From Breviolum minutum Mf 1.05b.01 (lineage: Eukaryota > Sar > Dinophyceae > Suessiales > Symbiodiniaceae), in NCBI GenBank assembly GCA_000507305.1, contig DF240046.1, positions 81,540 through 145,539 on the forward strand: a stretch of DNA of 64,000 nucleotides. Direction: 5' to 3'. The position numbers and the translations under genes are program-made. Numbering within the stretch: position 1 is the stretch's first letter; every line of letters starts with the position of its first letter. This document shows, piece by piece, positions 47,501 to 58,722 of the stretch. Under the pieces are notes generated by a model. That model saw nothing but the letters and a program-made list of their open reading frames with translations, had not been told where the DNA came from and searched no databases.

Positions 47501-50500
47501 CAAAAGCCTATAGAACCTTTCCCATTATCTACCCATGATTTTTCTGCCAACCCCCCAATAAAAAAGATATGCCTCAAAAACAAAAACACAAGGTGTGTAA
47601 CTTCTCCCGCTCCAAAAATGCACAACTTCAACCAACTCGAAATCCCAACTTAAATTTCTCTACCAAAAACTCACCCCCAACCTCACCATCTTCAATCTTC
47701 AAACCCCCCCAATCACCTCCTGCATGGTATCATAGTAGATATAATTTCCAGGATGCATCTCTGTCACATTTGGCAATACATTTGGTGGATTGGAGCAGGT
47801 TGGTGTGGAGCCAACACCAACAACTGGTACCTGAAAGTCGAATGAAAAGGGCCTTCGGAAATAGCTGCCCCTGATATGGCGATCAGGGCTATGGTGATGG
47901 TGTGCTGAAAAATTATCTAGTAACTATAGCAATATGATGCAATATGTTTATATAAACATTGAACCTATAAAAATGAAATCCCATATTGTTCAGGTTTCAT
48001 CTCATAAATCCAACATTGGTAGAACTTATGTTGGACAATTATGTTGCGCAAGGACTCTAGGAAGGATCCCAAATCAATTCTATAGATTGGAATCGAAGGT
48101 GCCAATACTGTAGACCACATGATGTCCATTCATCGCATTCGTATCATGGTTCTATATTGGCTATTCTATATGTACTCCGAACAAAGCGGGAAATACAAAC
48201 AACTCATTCCATGTACCAAAAGTCTAATTGCCAATTGAAGCGCTTTAATATAAGCATGACATTTTGTTGTAGCGTTCTTTACCACAACACATCCACATCC
48301 CATTAACTAAGACCCACTTCTCTCGCACCTTGAGTTGATAGGGATCAGCTCGAAGTCGTTCAGCGAACTTGACGACTGCCTGCAGTGAAAATTCTGGACC
48401 AATTGCAAATGACCATAGATTCATGCGTTGTGTCATAGAATTTCACCAAATTGACAGTGACACTTCAGCAAAAATTTCCTCTACTCAAAAATGGAGCAAC
48501 AGCAGCCCATACCTCAGTCTGTACCTCAAATTCCAGTGGGATCTTTCCAACCAAAACACCACTTTTCCATTCATCATCATGTCCCCTCGATGCTGAACCA
48601 CCATCACAAGGGACATTTCAATTCTTTGGTCAGTGGTTCTTAATTTCAGCCACAACGCCACAAGACACGAACAAATCTTGAACTCTCAAGGTGACTCACT
48701 TATAGATCTACAAATTAAAGTTATATTAAAATCAATACGGAAATCCCCCAAAAATCTGCTCAACATCCATCATCTTTCCACCATGGGATTTTATTCGCAA
48801 AGGCACCTCTGCCTCTTGAAGCGCGATAGTCGACACAGCTTCTTTACCCTGCCGTTTGAGTTGAGGGTTGGATGCCCATGGGCCCAAAATGATGCCATCA
48901 TTTTAGAATCTGGGATATACATGTTCCAACTCATCATTTTTATGTATCTATTCGTCAAGTTTCCTGGGTCTGGGCGTTGTTGGATCAAAAGAAATGTTTG
49001 GCGGTGAGAAATTGTGCAGCTATTGAACTATGCGAAGATCTTATGATTGTTGGTTCATCTTGATTCTGCCTTCAACTTAGAACACCAGCAACCATAAGAA
49101 ACCAAAAAACATATTAATTTGCATTGACAAAATCTCTAGGTCTTTCAATAAACAATTCACAGCTTTTCAATCGCTTCACTCAACAAAACACAACTTCAAC
49201 CTTCCCATCTCTGTCGGCAATGACAGTACCTGATCATAGGAATGTCCTCCGTGGGTATAGAGCCCTGCTAAGGATGTCTCTGACGACTCTGCCACAGCTT
49301 TGGCCAATTCCAATGACGAAGCATCTGAAGGATCAATGCCTGACACAGCAAGGACCATGCCGGGCAGTTCCGGGGGGGTGAGCTGCTGAATGGGTTCATA
49401 TGAATTCACAAGAAACCCACCATCCACGTATAGGACAATCCATATACAGGTCTTACAAAATACAACATGTATACTGATCATATTGACCACATAAAGTCCA
49501 CATGTTTTCCATGAAATGATATATCGAATCCAGATTGCTTGTCCACGTCACAAGTTGCACTTTCAGGTCAATTGAAAAAATAAAAATACCAAGTCATGCT
49601 TGAAAGCACCACTGATAGTGCACATGAAATTCAAACACTTCCATAAATATCCATGGCCTCTTGAAAACTCCTTAAAAATAGTAGTCAAAAGCGATACATG
49701 CAAATTTCTCTAAAACAAACAGATAGATAACAAACATACATCAAAATATCATCCAATCTCATGTCATCATCTCCCCCAACTTTTCCCATTTCCACTTTTT
49801 GCGTCCCCCAAGGTGCCATCTCTGCCATAGCCACAGTCCACCATCAAAAACACCGACCACCGCAGTTGGCTTCGCGCTCCGTAGTGACGCAAAGCCTTGG
49901 AGTTAGTTGTTTTGTTTAGATGTTGAAAAGTTTGTTGATCACCCTCCAACTTGTGGAAAATAAGTCGACAAATCACCATCCCCAACTTTCTGACTCTTAG
50001 CTGGTGAAGAGAACTCAAATGAATCAATACTCAAATTGGATCAATTGTTTCCAAGCTTTCGTGGTAAACAATCCAATTCCAAAAAGATATCAGAAATTTG
50101 AAAACTACCAACATCTTTAACAAAAATGGCATTTCTACACCCATCTTCTGCCATCCCATCCAACCCCCAACCCCCAACCACCAACCTCCAGGGCTGCTGG
50201 ATGATCAATGCACACGTGAAAGGTACAACGCTTCGTCAATGCCGCAGCTCGTGGTAGCTTATCTGCAGTGATGGGAACGGCGTAACAAATGTCCTGGATG
50301 ACCCAGGGTTTTTTTTCCGTAGCTTCGCAACGGGTGCTTTTTTTTTGGGGGTGAATCAAGTAAAAGTTGTGAAAAAGAGGATGGGTTTGAAGTAAAAGAG
50401 TTCATTTCATGCTGGATTTTGTTGAAGTTTTTCTTTGAAAAAAATGTTCCTTGAAAACACCCCTTGGATTTTGTGGTAAGAAACTACCTGCAGTGGTGAC

Positions 50501-51399
50501 TTGTTCATAGAGATCGGACAGCTCTCAAGGTCCCAAAAAGAGTCTAAACCCCAAAGCGACATTTCCCGCTCAGATGTTTCCAGTTGGAAGATCCATCGTT
50601 AAATTATGAATATAAAATAAATCATACATATATGTATATAATATTAATATTAAATCATACATATATATATAATATTAATATAATATATACACCTATATAT
50701 ACCTCTTGAAGACTAATTTCCAACAACTCACCAACTTCTTGAAAACTTGCCAGTACCAATAAAGTTCAATCAAATACCATCCAGTTGCAAACAAAAAAAA
50801 CTACTTCTACAGTTTACATTGACTAGCATCAACAAACCTCAACAATGTTGATAGAAAATACAAACATGGATGGCATAGACATGTTTATGTTTATGTCTCC
50901 CATACCAACTTTCACACCTTCTCAAGCGTACCAAGCAAAATGAAATGCACCTCAAAACCAGCATCCGCATAGAATTCTGCTTCTGCCAAGGTCGAGACAG
51001 TGATACATCGTTTACTACCACCCGTAGCTAAAATGCCACCTGGGGCGGAAAAGAGAATTGGCAACAAACTTGGCCTGGCTGTTTTGTTGGTATGGAAAAT
51101 GGACCCAAATCGATATCGACATCGTCATACCAAATCTTAAAAGAACCACTGGTACACTCTGATAAATGAGTCAAATCTCAAGGGACATAACTCTACCCCC
51201 GTTTCACGAAACAAACATCCCATCAATTGCCCCCCTCCTTGTCCCAGGTGCCTTGAATAGTCTTATGGGTTTTCATATGCGGTCGCAGTTGACACCCTAA
51301 GGAATGCGCTCGTTGCAACATGCGTTCGCAGTTCCGTTGGATCACCGGCAAATAGCCGATGTAACAAGGTGTGGCCAAGTCATCAATGGTCCGAGGCAC
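44526..51399 (-). CDS. D-serine dehydratase / D-threonine aldolase-like PLP enzyme
   Basis: Thirteen minus-strand exons join in frame for 370 codons plus stop: 51399-51252, 51039-50951, 50293-50186, 49895-49817, 49339-49230, 48848-48807, 48379-48329, 47830-47720, 46763-46674, 46215-46114, 45728-45671, 44852-44795 and 44592-44526 (TGA). Domains are in family order: a fold-type III alanine-racemase-like barrel with the PLP-lysine motif [56 protein letters not shown] and VGSTPTCS, then the C-terminal dehydratase domain with the metal-site segment and ETWPICHGW end. Family members cleave or dehydrate D-serine, D-threonine or 3-hydroxy-D-aspartate using PLP and a divalent metal; which substrate applies cannot be read. 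Oddities are Tyr in place of Asn in the usual PNHxC site (here PYHSC) and QEAG in place of QEHG. Donors are six GT, three GC and three GA. The length is near the family norm; only the N-terminal exon or exons are unplaced. Confidence 0.88.
44795..44852 (-). CDS. Metal-site exon of the D-serine dehydratase-like gene
   Basis: The 58-nt exon reads [19 protein letters not shown]. The His and Cys of PYHSC align with the zinc ligands of PNHxC in characterised D-serine dehydratases. The donor is GA and the same GATCC pentamer occurs at both intron ends, so the exact cut is ambiguous by up to 5 bases without changing the protein. Confidence 0.8.
44890..44997. mobile_element. MITE-like element, family M, copy 3
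   Basis: A 108-bp TA-flanked element with ends CCCCCTCGCTGAAACTAG and CTATGTTAGTTTCAGGGAG. It lies inside an intron of the D-serine dehydratase-like gene, 37 bp upstream of the acceptor of exon 44795-44852. Confidence 0.7.
47720..47830 (-). CDS. GSTPTCS exon of the D-serine dehydratase-like gene
   Basis: This 111-nt exon reads [16 protein letters not shown] and ends YIYYDTMQ, the phosphate-binding and following segment strongly conserved in the family. The donor is GA (ATGCAG/GAGGTG) and the next exon resumes with [15 protein letters not shown]. Confidence 0.88.
50600..50705. repeat. AT-rich simple repeat
   Basis: Alternating ATATAT and AATATT tracts, with the CATACATATATGTATATA and ATAATATTAATAT words repeated. 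It lies in an intron of the D-serine dehydratase-like gene. Confidence 0.8.
51252..51399 (-). CDS. PLP-lysine exon of the D-serine dehydratase-like gene
   Basis: First placed exon. It carries [19 protein letters not shown] and [12 protein letters not shown]; the latter holds the Lys that forms the Schiff base with PLP in this family. The acceptor is ATCCACAG/GTGCC and the donor is GC (CAAG/GCACCT). The open frame continues upstream through the acceptor for about 60 codons, so an alternative longer exon is possible. Confidence 0.85.
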
Positions 51400-51599
51400 C
51401 TGTGGATTCAAGCCCCCAGTAGTTGGCTTCAAAAAAAACCTTTTAATGTGTGGAGGGTTTTTTTGGAGCAGAAATCCATTAAATAGAGCATCAATGGGTA
51501 GCAATCTGTTGTATCGTGTTTCACAGGCACTGAATAATATGATAAGATCAGAAGTCAACTCAGAATCAGTCCCTGCACTCATGGCTCAACAAAGGGAAT

Positions 51600-53095
51600 G
51601 GAGCAGTTTCCAGAAGTTGTTCTCATCACAACAAAACTCAACGACTCAGCTAAAATAGCATCTGTAACTGGCCGCCAAACCCTGGTAGCAAATGGGACTT
51701 TGTAAGTTGATTCCTGAGTTTGTTCATTGAAAACCCTCACAAGTTTGTCTACAGAAAGTTTTTTTGAGTATATCTCATCTGGTTTCCGGATTTTTGTTCC
51801 CTGTTTACAGCCATCCCGAATCCTCTTGCTTTTTTTGTCCGGATTTTCTCATATATCGTTCTCCCACCTTCGCATCCACTGAACCAGCACCTACCAACGG
51901 CGGCTTGGAATATTTTTTTGTTCAGCTCTGACGAGAAAAAAAATCACCTTCGGGGAAACCTGCGCCAAATGAAGCTCTGATTATGAGTGCCCCCAAAGAA
52001 ATCAAGCATTCAATCCAGAGTTTTGGACTAACATGTGTAACCTAGCTGCAGGATACATGGGGGAAGAAAATGAACAAAAATAAAGTTGAGATTGTAAAAT
52101 AGATAAACGCACAATACACCTCAACTACGGTTCGGGCATAGAGTGACATCCATCATGCATGCAAATCACATTTCAGACACACTCGCGCAATTGCCTCTAG
52201 TCAAACATCCTTTAGTCAGCCATCACAGGCGGAGAAGATCTGCAGGCCTTCCTCCAGTTTTCTTCTTTTGGAGCTTTCTGAAACTTCCATGGCGAATGAA
52301 AACTCTTGAAGTGTTTGAAGTGTGTTTCACTGGTATGGTGGAGCACCATTTGGCATCGTTTTTGTTGCTTCACCGTAGTATTGAGGGCTGTTTTGATGGG
52401 GTTTGGATGATTTTTGCTAGGTGATGTTGGATGTTCTTGCTGGGTCGTTTGTTGGTGATTTCCAACAACTTGTGCCATTGTAAACATAAAGGTGCTACCT
52501 TGAGGGAAATATGTGGTGAGGCCTGTTGAAGCACATTTATTCAAATTGTGATTGTAAAACATTCGTAGTTTTCAGACATATGCAATCATAGCAGCCATAG
52601 CATTTAAGTTGTTATCTTCAAATATTCTTCAAAATAGTAAAGCACATCGTGACATGCAGGTAGGATCAGCTTGAACGCCAAACAACACGAAAGATCACAA
52701 ATTGCAAGATCTGTCCTCATAATGTCCGCATGCCACTCGAGTGTGCAAATTGCAAGCGTTTAGACACATCTTACAATACCGATACCCAGCAACAACGTCC
52801 ACCCTTCAAGAGACATGCAATTTAGATTTACTGTCCATTAATTCAAGAGGCATTCTGCTCAGACGAAAAAAATGACACTGACATTTTCGGTCACGCCAAC
52901 TAATGGTACAACCTACTACAATCTACTCTGCTTTGCAGAGTTTTGATCAGCAAAATAAGGGAACAGCAGGCATCTGCGGCACGCTGCTGCAGTCAGAAGT
53001 GAACGGATTTTTTTTGTTCCAGGCATTATCTGACAATCACAACCCCTAAGGCATGCGGATTGAACTTGGAGTTGAAGTTTTTACAATATACATCA
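51600..53095. other. Region expected to hold the 5' exon of the PLP-enzyme gene
   Basis: The gene at 44526-51399 lacks a start codon, and its N-terminal exon should lie here or further upstream. Frames near 52.2-52.55 kb are open on both strands with low-quality composition. I could not place an exon. Confidence 0.3.
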
Positions 53096-53101
53096 ATATA
53101 C

Positions 53102-53162
53102 CTTGCCTTGGCAGAATCCAAAACAGCGTACATCCCTCCAGCCACGGAAGCGAAAGAACATT
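53102..53162 (-). CDS. Short internal exon, unknown protein
   Basis: Minus-strand exon of 61 nt, ACCTTTCAG acceptor and GGCAAG/GTATAT donor. The frame reads CSFASVAGGMYAVLDSAKA. Protein-like with good borders; family unknown. Upstream of the PLP-enzyme gene and possibly part of another gene. Confidence 0.5.
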
Positions 53163-53579
53163 CTGAAAGGTGTGGGTTTTTCTGAGGGGTACAGGAAATG
53201 ATAGGGTCATGTTGTGGGCGCATCCAAAATGGTACATTGCATCACTGAAAAAACCAAAGCATTTTTTTTTGCAATCACAGCGAATCTATAGGATATCAGA
53301 TATCATGTATACCCTGGATAAATTATAGTAAGTTGGCCTTTGGGCCCAAATGTTCAGGTCAATTTTTAGAAGCTTGACTTCCTTCTTCTGAACCTGATTT
53401 TTTATACGTGGGCTCGGCAGCTAGTTCGGAAAATCGTTTGCCCAGAATACGTGTACACTTCAGCTACAGCTACATTTTCAGCTGATTTGTTAGAATGAAA
53501 AAAATAGTGAAACAACAACAAATAGGAGTTATATACTTCTAAATCTCTTGCCCTATGTTCTGGTTGCCTCAAAATCCCT

Positions 53580-53695
53580 CATCGAACAGTGACGTTCTTT
53601 TGGTGCTCCAACGAAGCTCAACAACCCGAAAATTATCTCCCCATGCTTCGACTTGCAACATCAAATTGGTTCGATTTTTGTCAAAGTCTATCAAC
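53580..53695 (-). CDS. Internal exon, unknown protein
   Basis: Minus-strand stretch after a TTCATGCAG acceptor reading LIDFDKNRTNLMLQVEAWGD then NFRVVELRWSTKRTSLFDE. It looks like genuine beta-rich protein. The donor is uncertain because the frame meets a stop about 10 codons after the last convincing residue; the left coordinate is approximate. Confidence 0.5.
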
Positions 53696-54868
53696 CTGCA
53701 TGAAGGGTCATATTCCTTTGGTTTGGTCGCTTTCCCAAAAAAAAACACCCGTTTGATGATATGATTTCCCTGTGACAACATTTAAAAACATCTGTTGACT
53801 ATGTGTGTTTCTCCCGCCCACTGGAGAATCTGACTGCTGCCCCACGAGTTGTCTGCTTTTTTGAAGCGCCGGATCCACATCAAAAAAACAATAGCGCAGG
53901 TTTCAAACATGTTTCAAGGCCTAAAACGGAACGTTATAAGATATCTTAAGCATGAAAGTTATATCTCAGCAAAAAAAAAAAAGGTGATCATATATGTGAT
54001 CATCAAGATCTAGATATCTACCATCTTCACCTGGTGGATCCGATACATCAACATAACAACCAACTACAAGATATGTCGATATGTAAATCTAAAAACAATG
54101 GAAAACTTGACTCATGTTTGGCCACCAAAAACCCTCGTTTATTTGAAGATGTTTTCAGTAGGCCTTGTCAAGTTTTCATTTTCTGAGATCATGGGTTGTT
54201 TAAGACTACAAGACATACCAAAAAAGGCACAGAAAGGGGATTGAAACTTTAAAACCTTTGACTTGTCTGGTTGGTGTTTTCAACCCCTTTTAAAAATGTT
54301 TGTCAAAATGGGAATCTTCCCCAAAAAAGGGTGAACATGAAAAATATTGAAACCACCACCTAGACTTGTTTTCATTCGATTTGATTGATCTCATTGATCT
54401 TTTCCTTCACTCTTGCGCAAAAACTGTCAGGTCGAGAGATGTTTTTTTCGCTGCTGGTCACTCCGAGCTGTTGGAAGACGGGAGTGCGGCAACGTTGAGG
54501 AGAGGCTCCTGAAGCAACGGCAAACTTTCATGAGTATGGTCAGAATGCCTATTACATATTTATACGTGTATATATATATACATTATAAGAATTGATACAT
54601 GCCTAATACCCATGATATGAAAAGAATCCCTTGCTAAAGGTAGGATGACCCTTCCAAATATCAGGAGTTGATCAACCTCAGCACATACAAGGCCCAAAGT
54701 CCAAGGCTGCGATCACAACGTTAATCTACAGTAATTCAATTTTGGAGGCAATTGTTTGTTTACATTCGCTGAACTGAACAAACATGTAAAAAAACACCCA
54801 TGATGGAAGTGTTTTACTAGGGCAGTAACATTCAAACAATCTTCAAGTCCACATATCTCAGATGATTA

Positions 54869-54969
54869 CAGCCCCAAAGTTCAACACAAAACCTGAAAAT
54901 GATGGTTTCCAAAAGGGATCTCCTTTTCCAGGGTGCCATTTTCAGGTTCCATGTTAAACTTCAGGGGTG
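54869..54969. mobile_element. MITE-like element, family M, copy 4 (diverged)
   Basis: A 101-bp TA-flanked element with paired ends CAGCCCCAAAGTTCAACA and TGTTAAACTTCAGGGGTG and internal CCTGAAAATG and CATTTTCAGG. It is 40 bp beyond the donor of the exon at 55009-55100. Confidence 0.55.
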
Positions 54970-55008
54970 TATACCTACGTGATAGGGTGCATTTTTAGTT
55001 CACCATGC

Positions 55009-55100
55009 CTGTGGTGCAGCTTCGATCATCTTCGCTGCTGCAGCTTTTGACTCCTGGAGATGCGCTGAAATGGCTCTTCGACCATTCGCCGGGAGATCAC
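55009..55100 (-). CDS. Internal exon, unknown protein, flanked by MITEs
   Basis: Minus-strand exon of 92 nt with a CATCCCAG acceptor and GC donor (CCACAG/GCATGG). The frame reads DLPANGRRAISAHLQESKAA then AAKMIEAAPQ, a helical segment. A family-M element abuts the acceptor and another lies just past the donor. Family not recognised. Confidence 0.5.
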
Positions 55101-55190
55101 CTGGGATGTGTAAATAACACTTCGCCCTCTGAAAATAGGCCGAGGGACCCCCAAAGGAAAGGATTGTCTTCCTGTTAGTTTCAGGGAGGG
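55101..55190. mobile_element. MITE-like element, family M, copy 5 (end overlaps a splice acceptor)
   Basis: The right end CTGTTAGTTTCAGGGAGGG followed by TA is nearly identical to copy 1. The left end is degraded, and its expected position coincides with the ACATCCCAG acceptor of the exon at 55009-55100. The interior holds CCCTCTGAAAATAGG as in other copies. Confidence 0.5.
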
Positions 55191-57000
55191 TAATATACAG
55201 TGTGCTTTTTATAGACACATTTAAAGTATACAATGTACTGTAAAACAACAAATGATCTGCCAAAGATCATGAGTGATATGTAATACCTCCTACCTTAGGG
55301 CGTGCCCCAATTCACATCCAATTCACACATACAGATACTTCCCGATACCCATACGTTTACCTTCAAAATGAAGCCGTACAAAATCTCAAGCAACATTTAA
55401 GCCACATACAACTATCAAATCTACACTTCAGATTTTCAATCAGGTTCATATGGAAGCATCCCCAAGTAATATTTTAGGTTTACACATTGAAATAATCCCA
55501 AACATTCCTACAATCTCACCTTGTCCCAAATACTTTGCTCAAGTTCTGCAACTCAACATGTTCATCTCTCTCCTTCTCGCTCATTTTGTCTATTCTATCC
55601 ACCCTCCTCGAAACGATCACATATCCCCTCCCAAAGGTATTTTTGAAGATTGATTTTCCTTTTCCCATTTAAGAATACAGGTTTTCACAGTCACTTGTGA
55701 TTTTTTCTTGTGGGGGTAACGTATCTCATTTAAAAACAATCCCCCATGATGCATACTTTCCATTACCTTCCTAGAATTGAAACAGCTTCACATCATCAAT
55801 ACTGTTGATGGTTCTGAAATCCAGCTAACCAGTTGAGGTTGGTAGTTTATCCCATTATTTGCAAGGTTTCCTTAGAGGCCTCACCCCTTCATTTCAAATT
55901 TCGAATCCCGATGCCTGCATTTCTGATTGACCTGATGTTTCAGCAGCCACCTGGCTGTGTTGTCACAGATTCGGATCATTCCAAATTAGAGATCCCTTGT
56001 TCCCAAGAAAGTGTATGGATGTAACCCCAATATGTTTTCTTAAACAAAAACATGGGGTCTTTGGTGCAAAAATATCATATATGATCATATATCATATCTG
56101 TTGTGGGTGCATCTCCAAGATCAAAAAAAAGGCTTATCGCAAGTGAAGCAAATAGACTCATAGATATTCGCTGATGTGTGTTTACTTTATAACTCCAGTC
56201 AGTAAATAGAAATGATGTGTGGTATCTTAGTGTGACTTTGACCCTGATTCAGGGAACAACTTTCACTATTTCACTGCTTCACAGAACACTTCTTGGAGGG
56301 GTTGGCATCAATTTCCCAAGGACTTGGAATGCGCAGATGAAGATGATTTCTCCATCACCTGGCGGTTGAAGTTGTTGTTGATTTTTTCATCTTGCCAAGG
56401 TCAGGTATTTGCAAGTGAAACATGGCTCGAACATGGAAGTTTTGGTGGGATCCATTTTCTGAACCATGATTATTTCAAGAGAAATAAAGACTGGTTGGTG
56501 GTTTCAACACGTTTGAAACATATTATATAGTCAAATTGGATCATCCCCCAAGGTAGGGGTGAAAATAGAAATGTGTGTTGGAACCACCACCTAGAAGACC
56601 TTTGGACGCAGTTCAAGAAAAAACCCTAAAAAACACTCGATTCGGTCCGTGCACGTGCCGCCTTTTTGGGGGGAAGAAACCTCTGGCCCGCTTCCGGAAA
56701 AAGAAACCCAACTCTTCGGTCTCAAAAGTGGTGGTTTGGAGATGCCAGCATCCCTGCTACACAGAGTCAAACCCCTCAAAAAAGGAAAATCCAATGATTC
56801 TTAGGGCAAAAAAACCTCCTGGAAAAGAACACATCCTGCAATCTATAGAGGTCTCCGGGGGAAAAACCTCAAGGGAGTTTTCACGCCTCAGCACTCGCAT
56901 CCGGCAAAGCTTTGGCGGTTTGCTCCACCTGAACAAGAAAAAAGAATTTGGAGAGCTAAGCACTCGAAAGTATGTTTACATAATGTGGCAATCTTGGCAA

Positions 57001-57291
57001 TCATTTCTCTGCTGATGGAAGAAATCCAAGTACCATCCAAGGAGGGAAGGAACTAAACATCACAAAATCGTCAGCTCCAAGATCTTCAGATTCAGATCCG
57101 TTGACATTGCGGCATCTGAATCTATCCATTTTTTTCGCAGCGTTCATCGACACTTGGAACAAGATGCTGGACGCATCAAGATCATAGGGCCACATCTCTT
57201 GAAGAAGTGGCCCAAAAGTGAAAAACACCTCCGAGCGTGGACCCAGTATAATTATATTGGCAGGCGTCCTTCCGGCTCTAAGAGGAAGCAT
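57001..57291 (-). CDS. Candidate coding stretch downstream of the JmjC-like gene
   Basis: A minus-strand frame 165 bp past the stop of the JmjC-like gene reads YDLDASSILFQVSMNAAKKM then DRFRCRNVNGSESEDLGADD. It looks protein-like, but no border or family is secure, and a plus-strand frame overlaps its lower end. It could be an exon of a different gene. Confidence 0.3.
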   Translation of the reverse strand: MLPLRAGRTPANIIILGPRSEVFFTFGPLLQEMWPYDLDASSILFQVSMNAAKKMDRFRCRNVNGSESEDLGADDFVMFSSFPPWMVLGFLPSAEK

Positions 57292-57455
57292 GAACCACGT
57301 TCTGGGTCTCCTTTAAAGAGAACAAACCCACAAACCCACAACAGCTTCCAAGCAATCCGTGCCTAGCAGCTGCGAGTTGGGAAGGCCACCACACCAACAG
57401 CTTGAAAAACCGTTGGTTACCCATGGCCCTTGGTCCATCTCAAAGTTTTCCATGG

Positions 57456-58652
57456 TTAAGGATTGAATTTGACACCCAAAACTTCATAGTGGTGATCGCA
57501 AGCACGTTTCTTGGAACTGAAGCAATCAACCTCATAGCCTGCTTGTCCCCACATTGGGAAGAGATCATAGGCAATTCCAATTCCATCTTGAAGGACACGA
57601 AAGAATGGAATCCACATCACCCATGAAGGAAGTTTCGAGGATACCCACATTGGATGTCCCCAAGAACGGCCCAATTCCAATGCTGGTGCTGTGGTCAGGG
57701 CCTTGTCCCATTCTGAGAAGCGACAGGACCCCATGGCCACCAAATTGGTATTGCGATCCGCTTCATTTCGTACACGATGCCAAGACCACACTGGGTTGAA
57801 TAGAACATCTCCTGGATTCAACTCCACTTCAAAGGTAGGTAACTTGTCAAACATGGACTTTGGTGAATTGGCATTGAAGCCTGTGGCATAGGGATCCATA
57901 GCCATTCCGGGTGCGGTGAACAGGCTGTACTTGCTATCCAAGAGTTGCCAAATCTTTTTGCCATGATATTCCATGACCATGTTGAAGTGATTGGCATTGT
58001 GCCATTGCAGTCCTTCCCCCTTGCCATTCACAAACATGGCCACGGCACGGCAGCCATTTGGATTCTGTAATCGCTTCAGTTCCATAGATTCTACGAGGTC
58101 TGGATAGCGAAGCAACATCTCATCAAGACCATTGGAATAACGACGATTTCCACTTTGGATATCCTGAATGTACTGAGAGAAGTTGACCATGTTGTAGGTA
58201 TAGTCATATTTGTAATCATCTTTTTTGGGCAAGATTTCAACCAAGCTGAAATCTCCATGAGCTTTAATCCAATCTTTGGAACAAAATTCCTTGGAAGCAC
58301 GGGTGTTGTTCATGAGGCCTCTCACCACAGTCACAAGCCTGCGGTTCTTGGAGACTCGCATGAACTCATCCCAAGAGAAATCTTCGGCTTGAAGTTCTGG
58401 TACTTCGTAGCCGACAAAGTTTTTGGGATTCAACCAAAGTTCAAAGTCTAAGTACTTGTCCAACAATGGCAAGAGAGTATCCACCTTCAACACCTCCCAA
58501 TGTCCATTAACAAAGAGCATGTATATCATCAATAGTGCATTGACTCGGAACTCAAAAACGGCAAAGACACTCAGTGTGAGAAACAGCATGGTTAACATGC
58601 CTTTGCTCTTGAAGCCGGAGCTCTTAGGACTTTTGGGACTTCGACCCAACAT
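57456..58652 (-). CDS. Intronless JmjC/cupin_8-like membrane protein
   Basis: A single 398-codon frame starts at the ATG at 58652; an upstream in-frame extension to 58712 has no ATG and overlaps the spliced-leader relic. Residues about 19-48 are hydrophobic (LTMLFLTLSVFAVFEF and ALLMIYMLFV), predicting an N-terminal membrane anchor after a short basic tail. A JmjC/cupin-like region follows: LQWHNANHFNMVMEYHGKKI at about 215-234, the GKKIWQLLDS strand, ELNPGDVLFNPVWSWH with the distal metal His at 292, and RNTNLV. Members of this superfamily are Fe(II)/2-oxoglutarate hydroxylases or demethylases. Here the usual first-shell H-x-D reads H-N-A (His218, Ala220), so the acidic ligand is absent or replaced; activity is doubtful or divergent. 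The lack of introns and the upstream spliced-leader relic suggest insertion from an mRNA. Confidence 0.8.
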   Translation of the reverse strand: MLGRSPKSPKSSGFKSKGMLTMLFLTLSVFAVFEFRVNALLMIYMLFVNGHWEVLKVDTLLPLLDKYLDFELWLNPKNFVGYEVPELQAEDFSWDEFMRVSKNRRLVTVVRGLMNNTRASKEFCSKDWIKAHGDFSLVEILPKKDDYKYDYTYNMVNFSQYIQDIQSGNRRYSNGLDEMLLRYPDLVESMELKRLQNPNGCRAVAMFVNGKGEGLQWHNANHFNMVMEYHGKKIWQLLDSKYSLFTAPGMAMDPYATGFNANSPKSMFDKLPTFEVELNPGDVLFNPVWSWHRVRNEADRNTNLVAMGSCRFSEWDKALTTAPALELGRSWGHPMWVSSKLPSWVMWIPFFRVLQDGIGIAYDLFPMWGQAGYEVDCFSSKKRACDHHYEVLGVKFNP

Positions 58653-58701
58653 TGTGCCTCGCTGTAGCGAAGTTCGATAGGATCTTTTTTGGCGCAACCT
58701 C

Positions 58702-58722
58702 CTCGGAACCAAATGGCTACGG
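58702..58722 (-). other. Relic dinoflagellate spliced-leader sequence
   Basis: Reading the minus strand, CCGTAGCCATTT is followed by GGTTCCGAG. This matches the first 12 invariant bases of the dinoflagellate spliced leader exactly; the remainder aligns with one deleted T and a few substitutions. It lies about 50 nt upstream of the ATG of the intronless gene, where a trans-spliced mRNA would carry it. Family knowledge: genes recycled from mRNA in dinoflagellates keep such relics. Confidence 0.75.

Noticed and set aside
56575-57015. A 146-codon plus-strand open frame next to the JmjC-like gene
   Set aside because: Lys/Arg/Ser/Pro-rich with no motif, its first codon is not ATG, antisense frames are also open, and it is on the opposite strand to supported genes.
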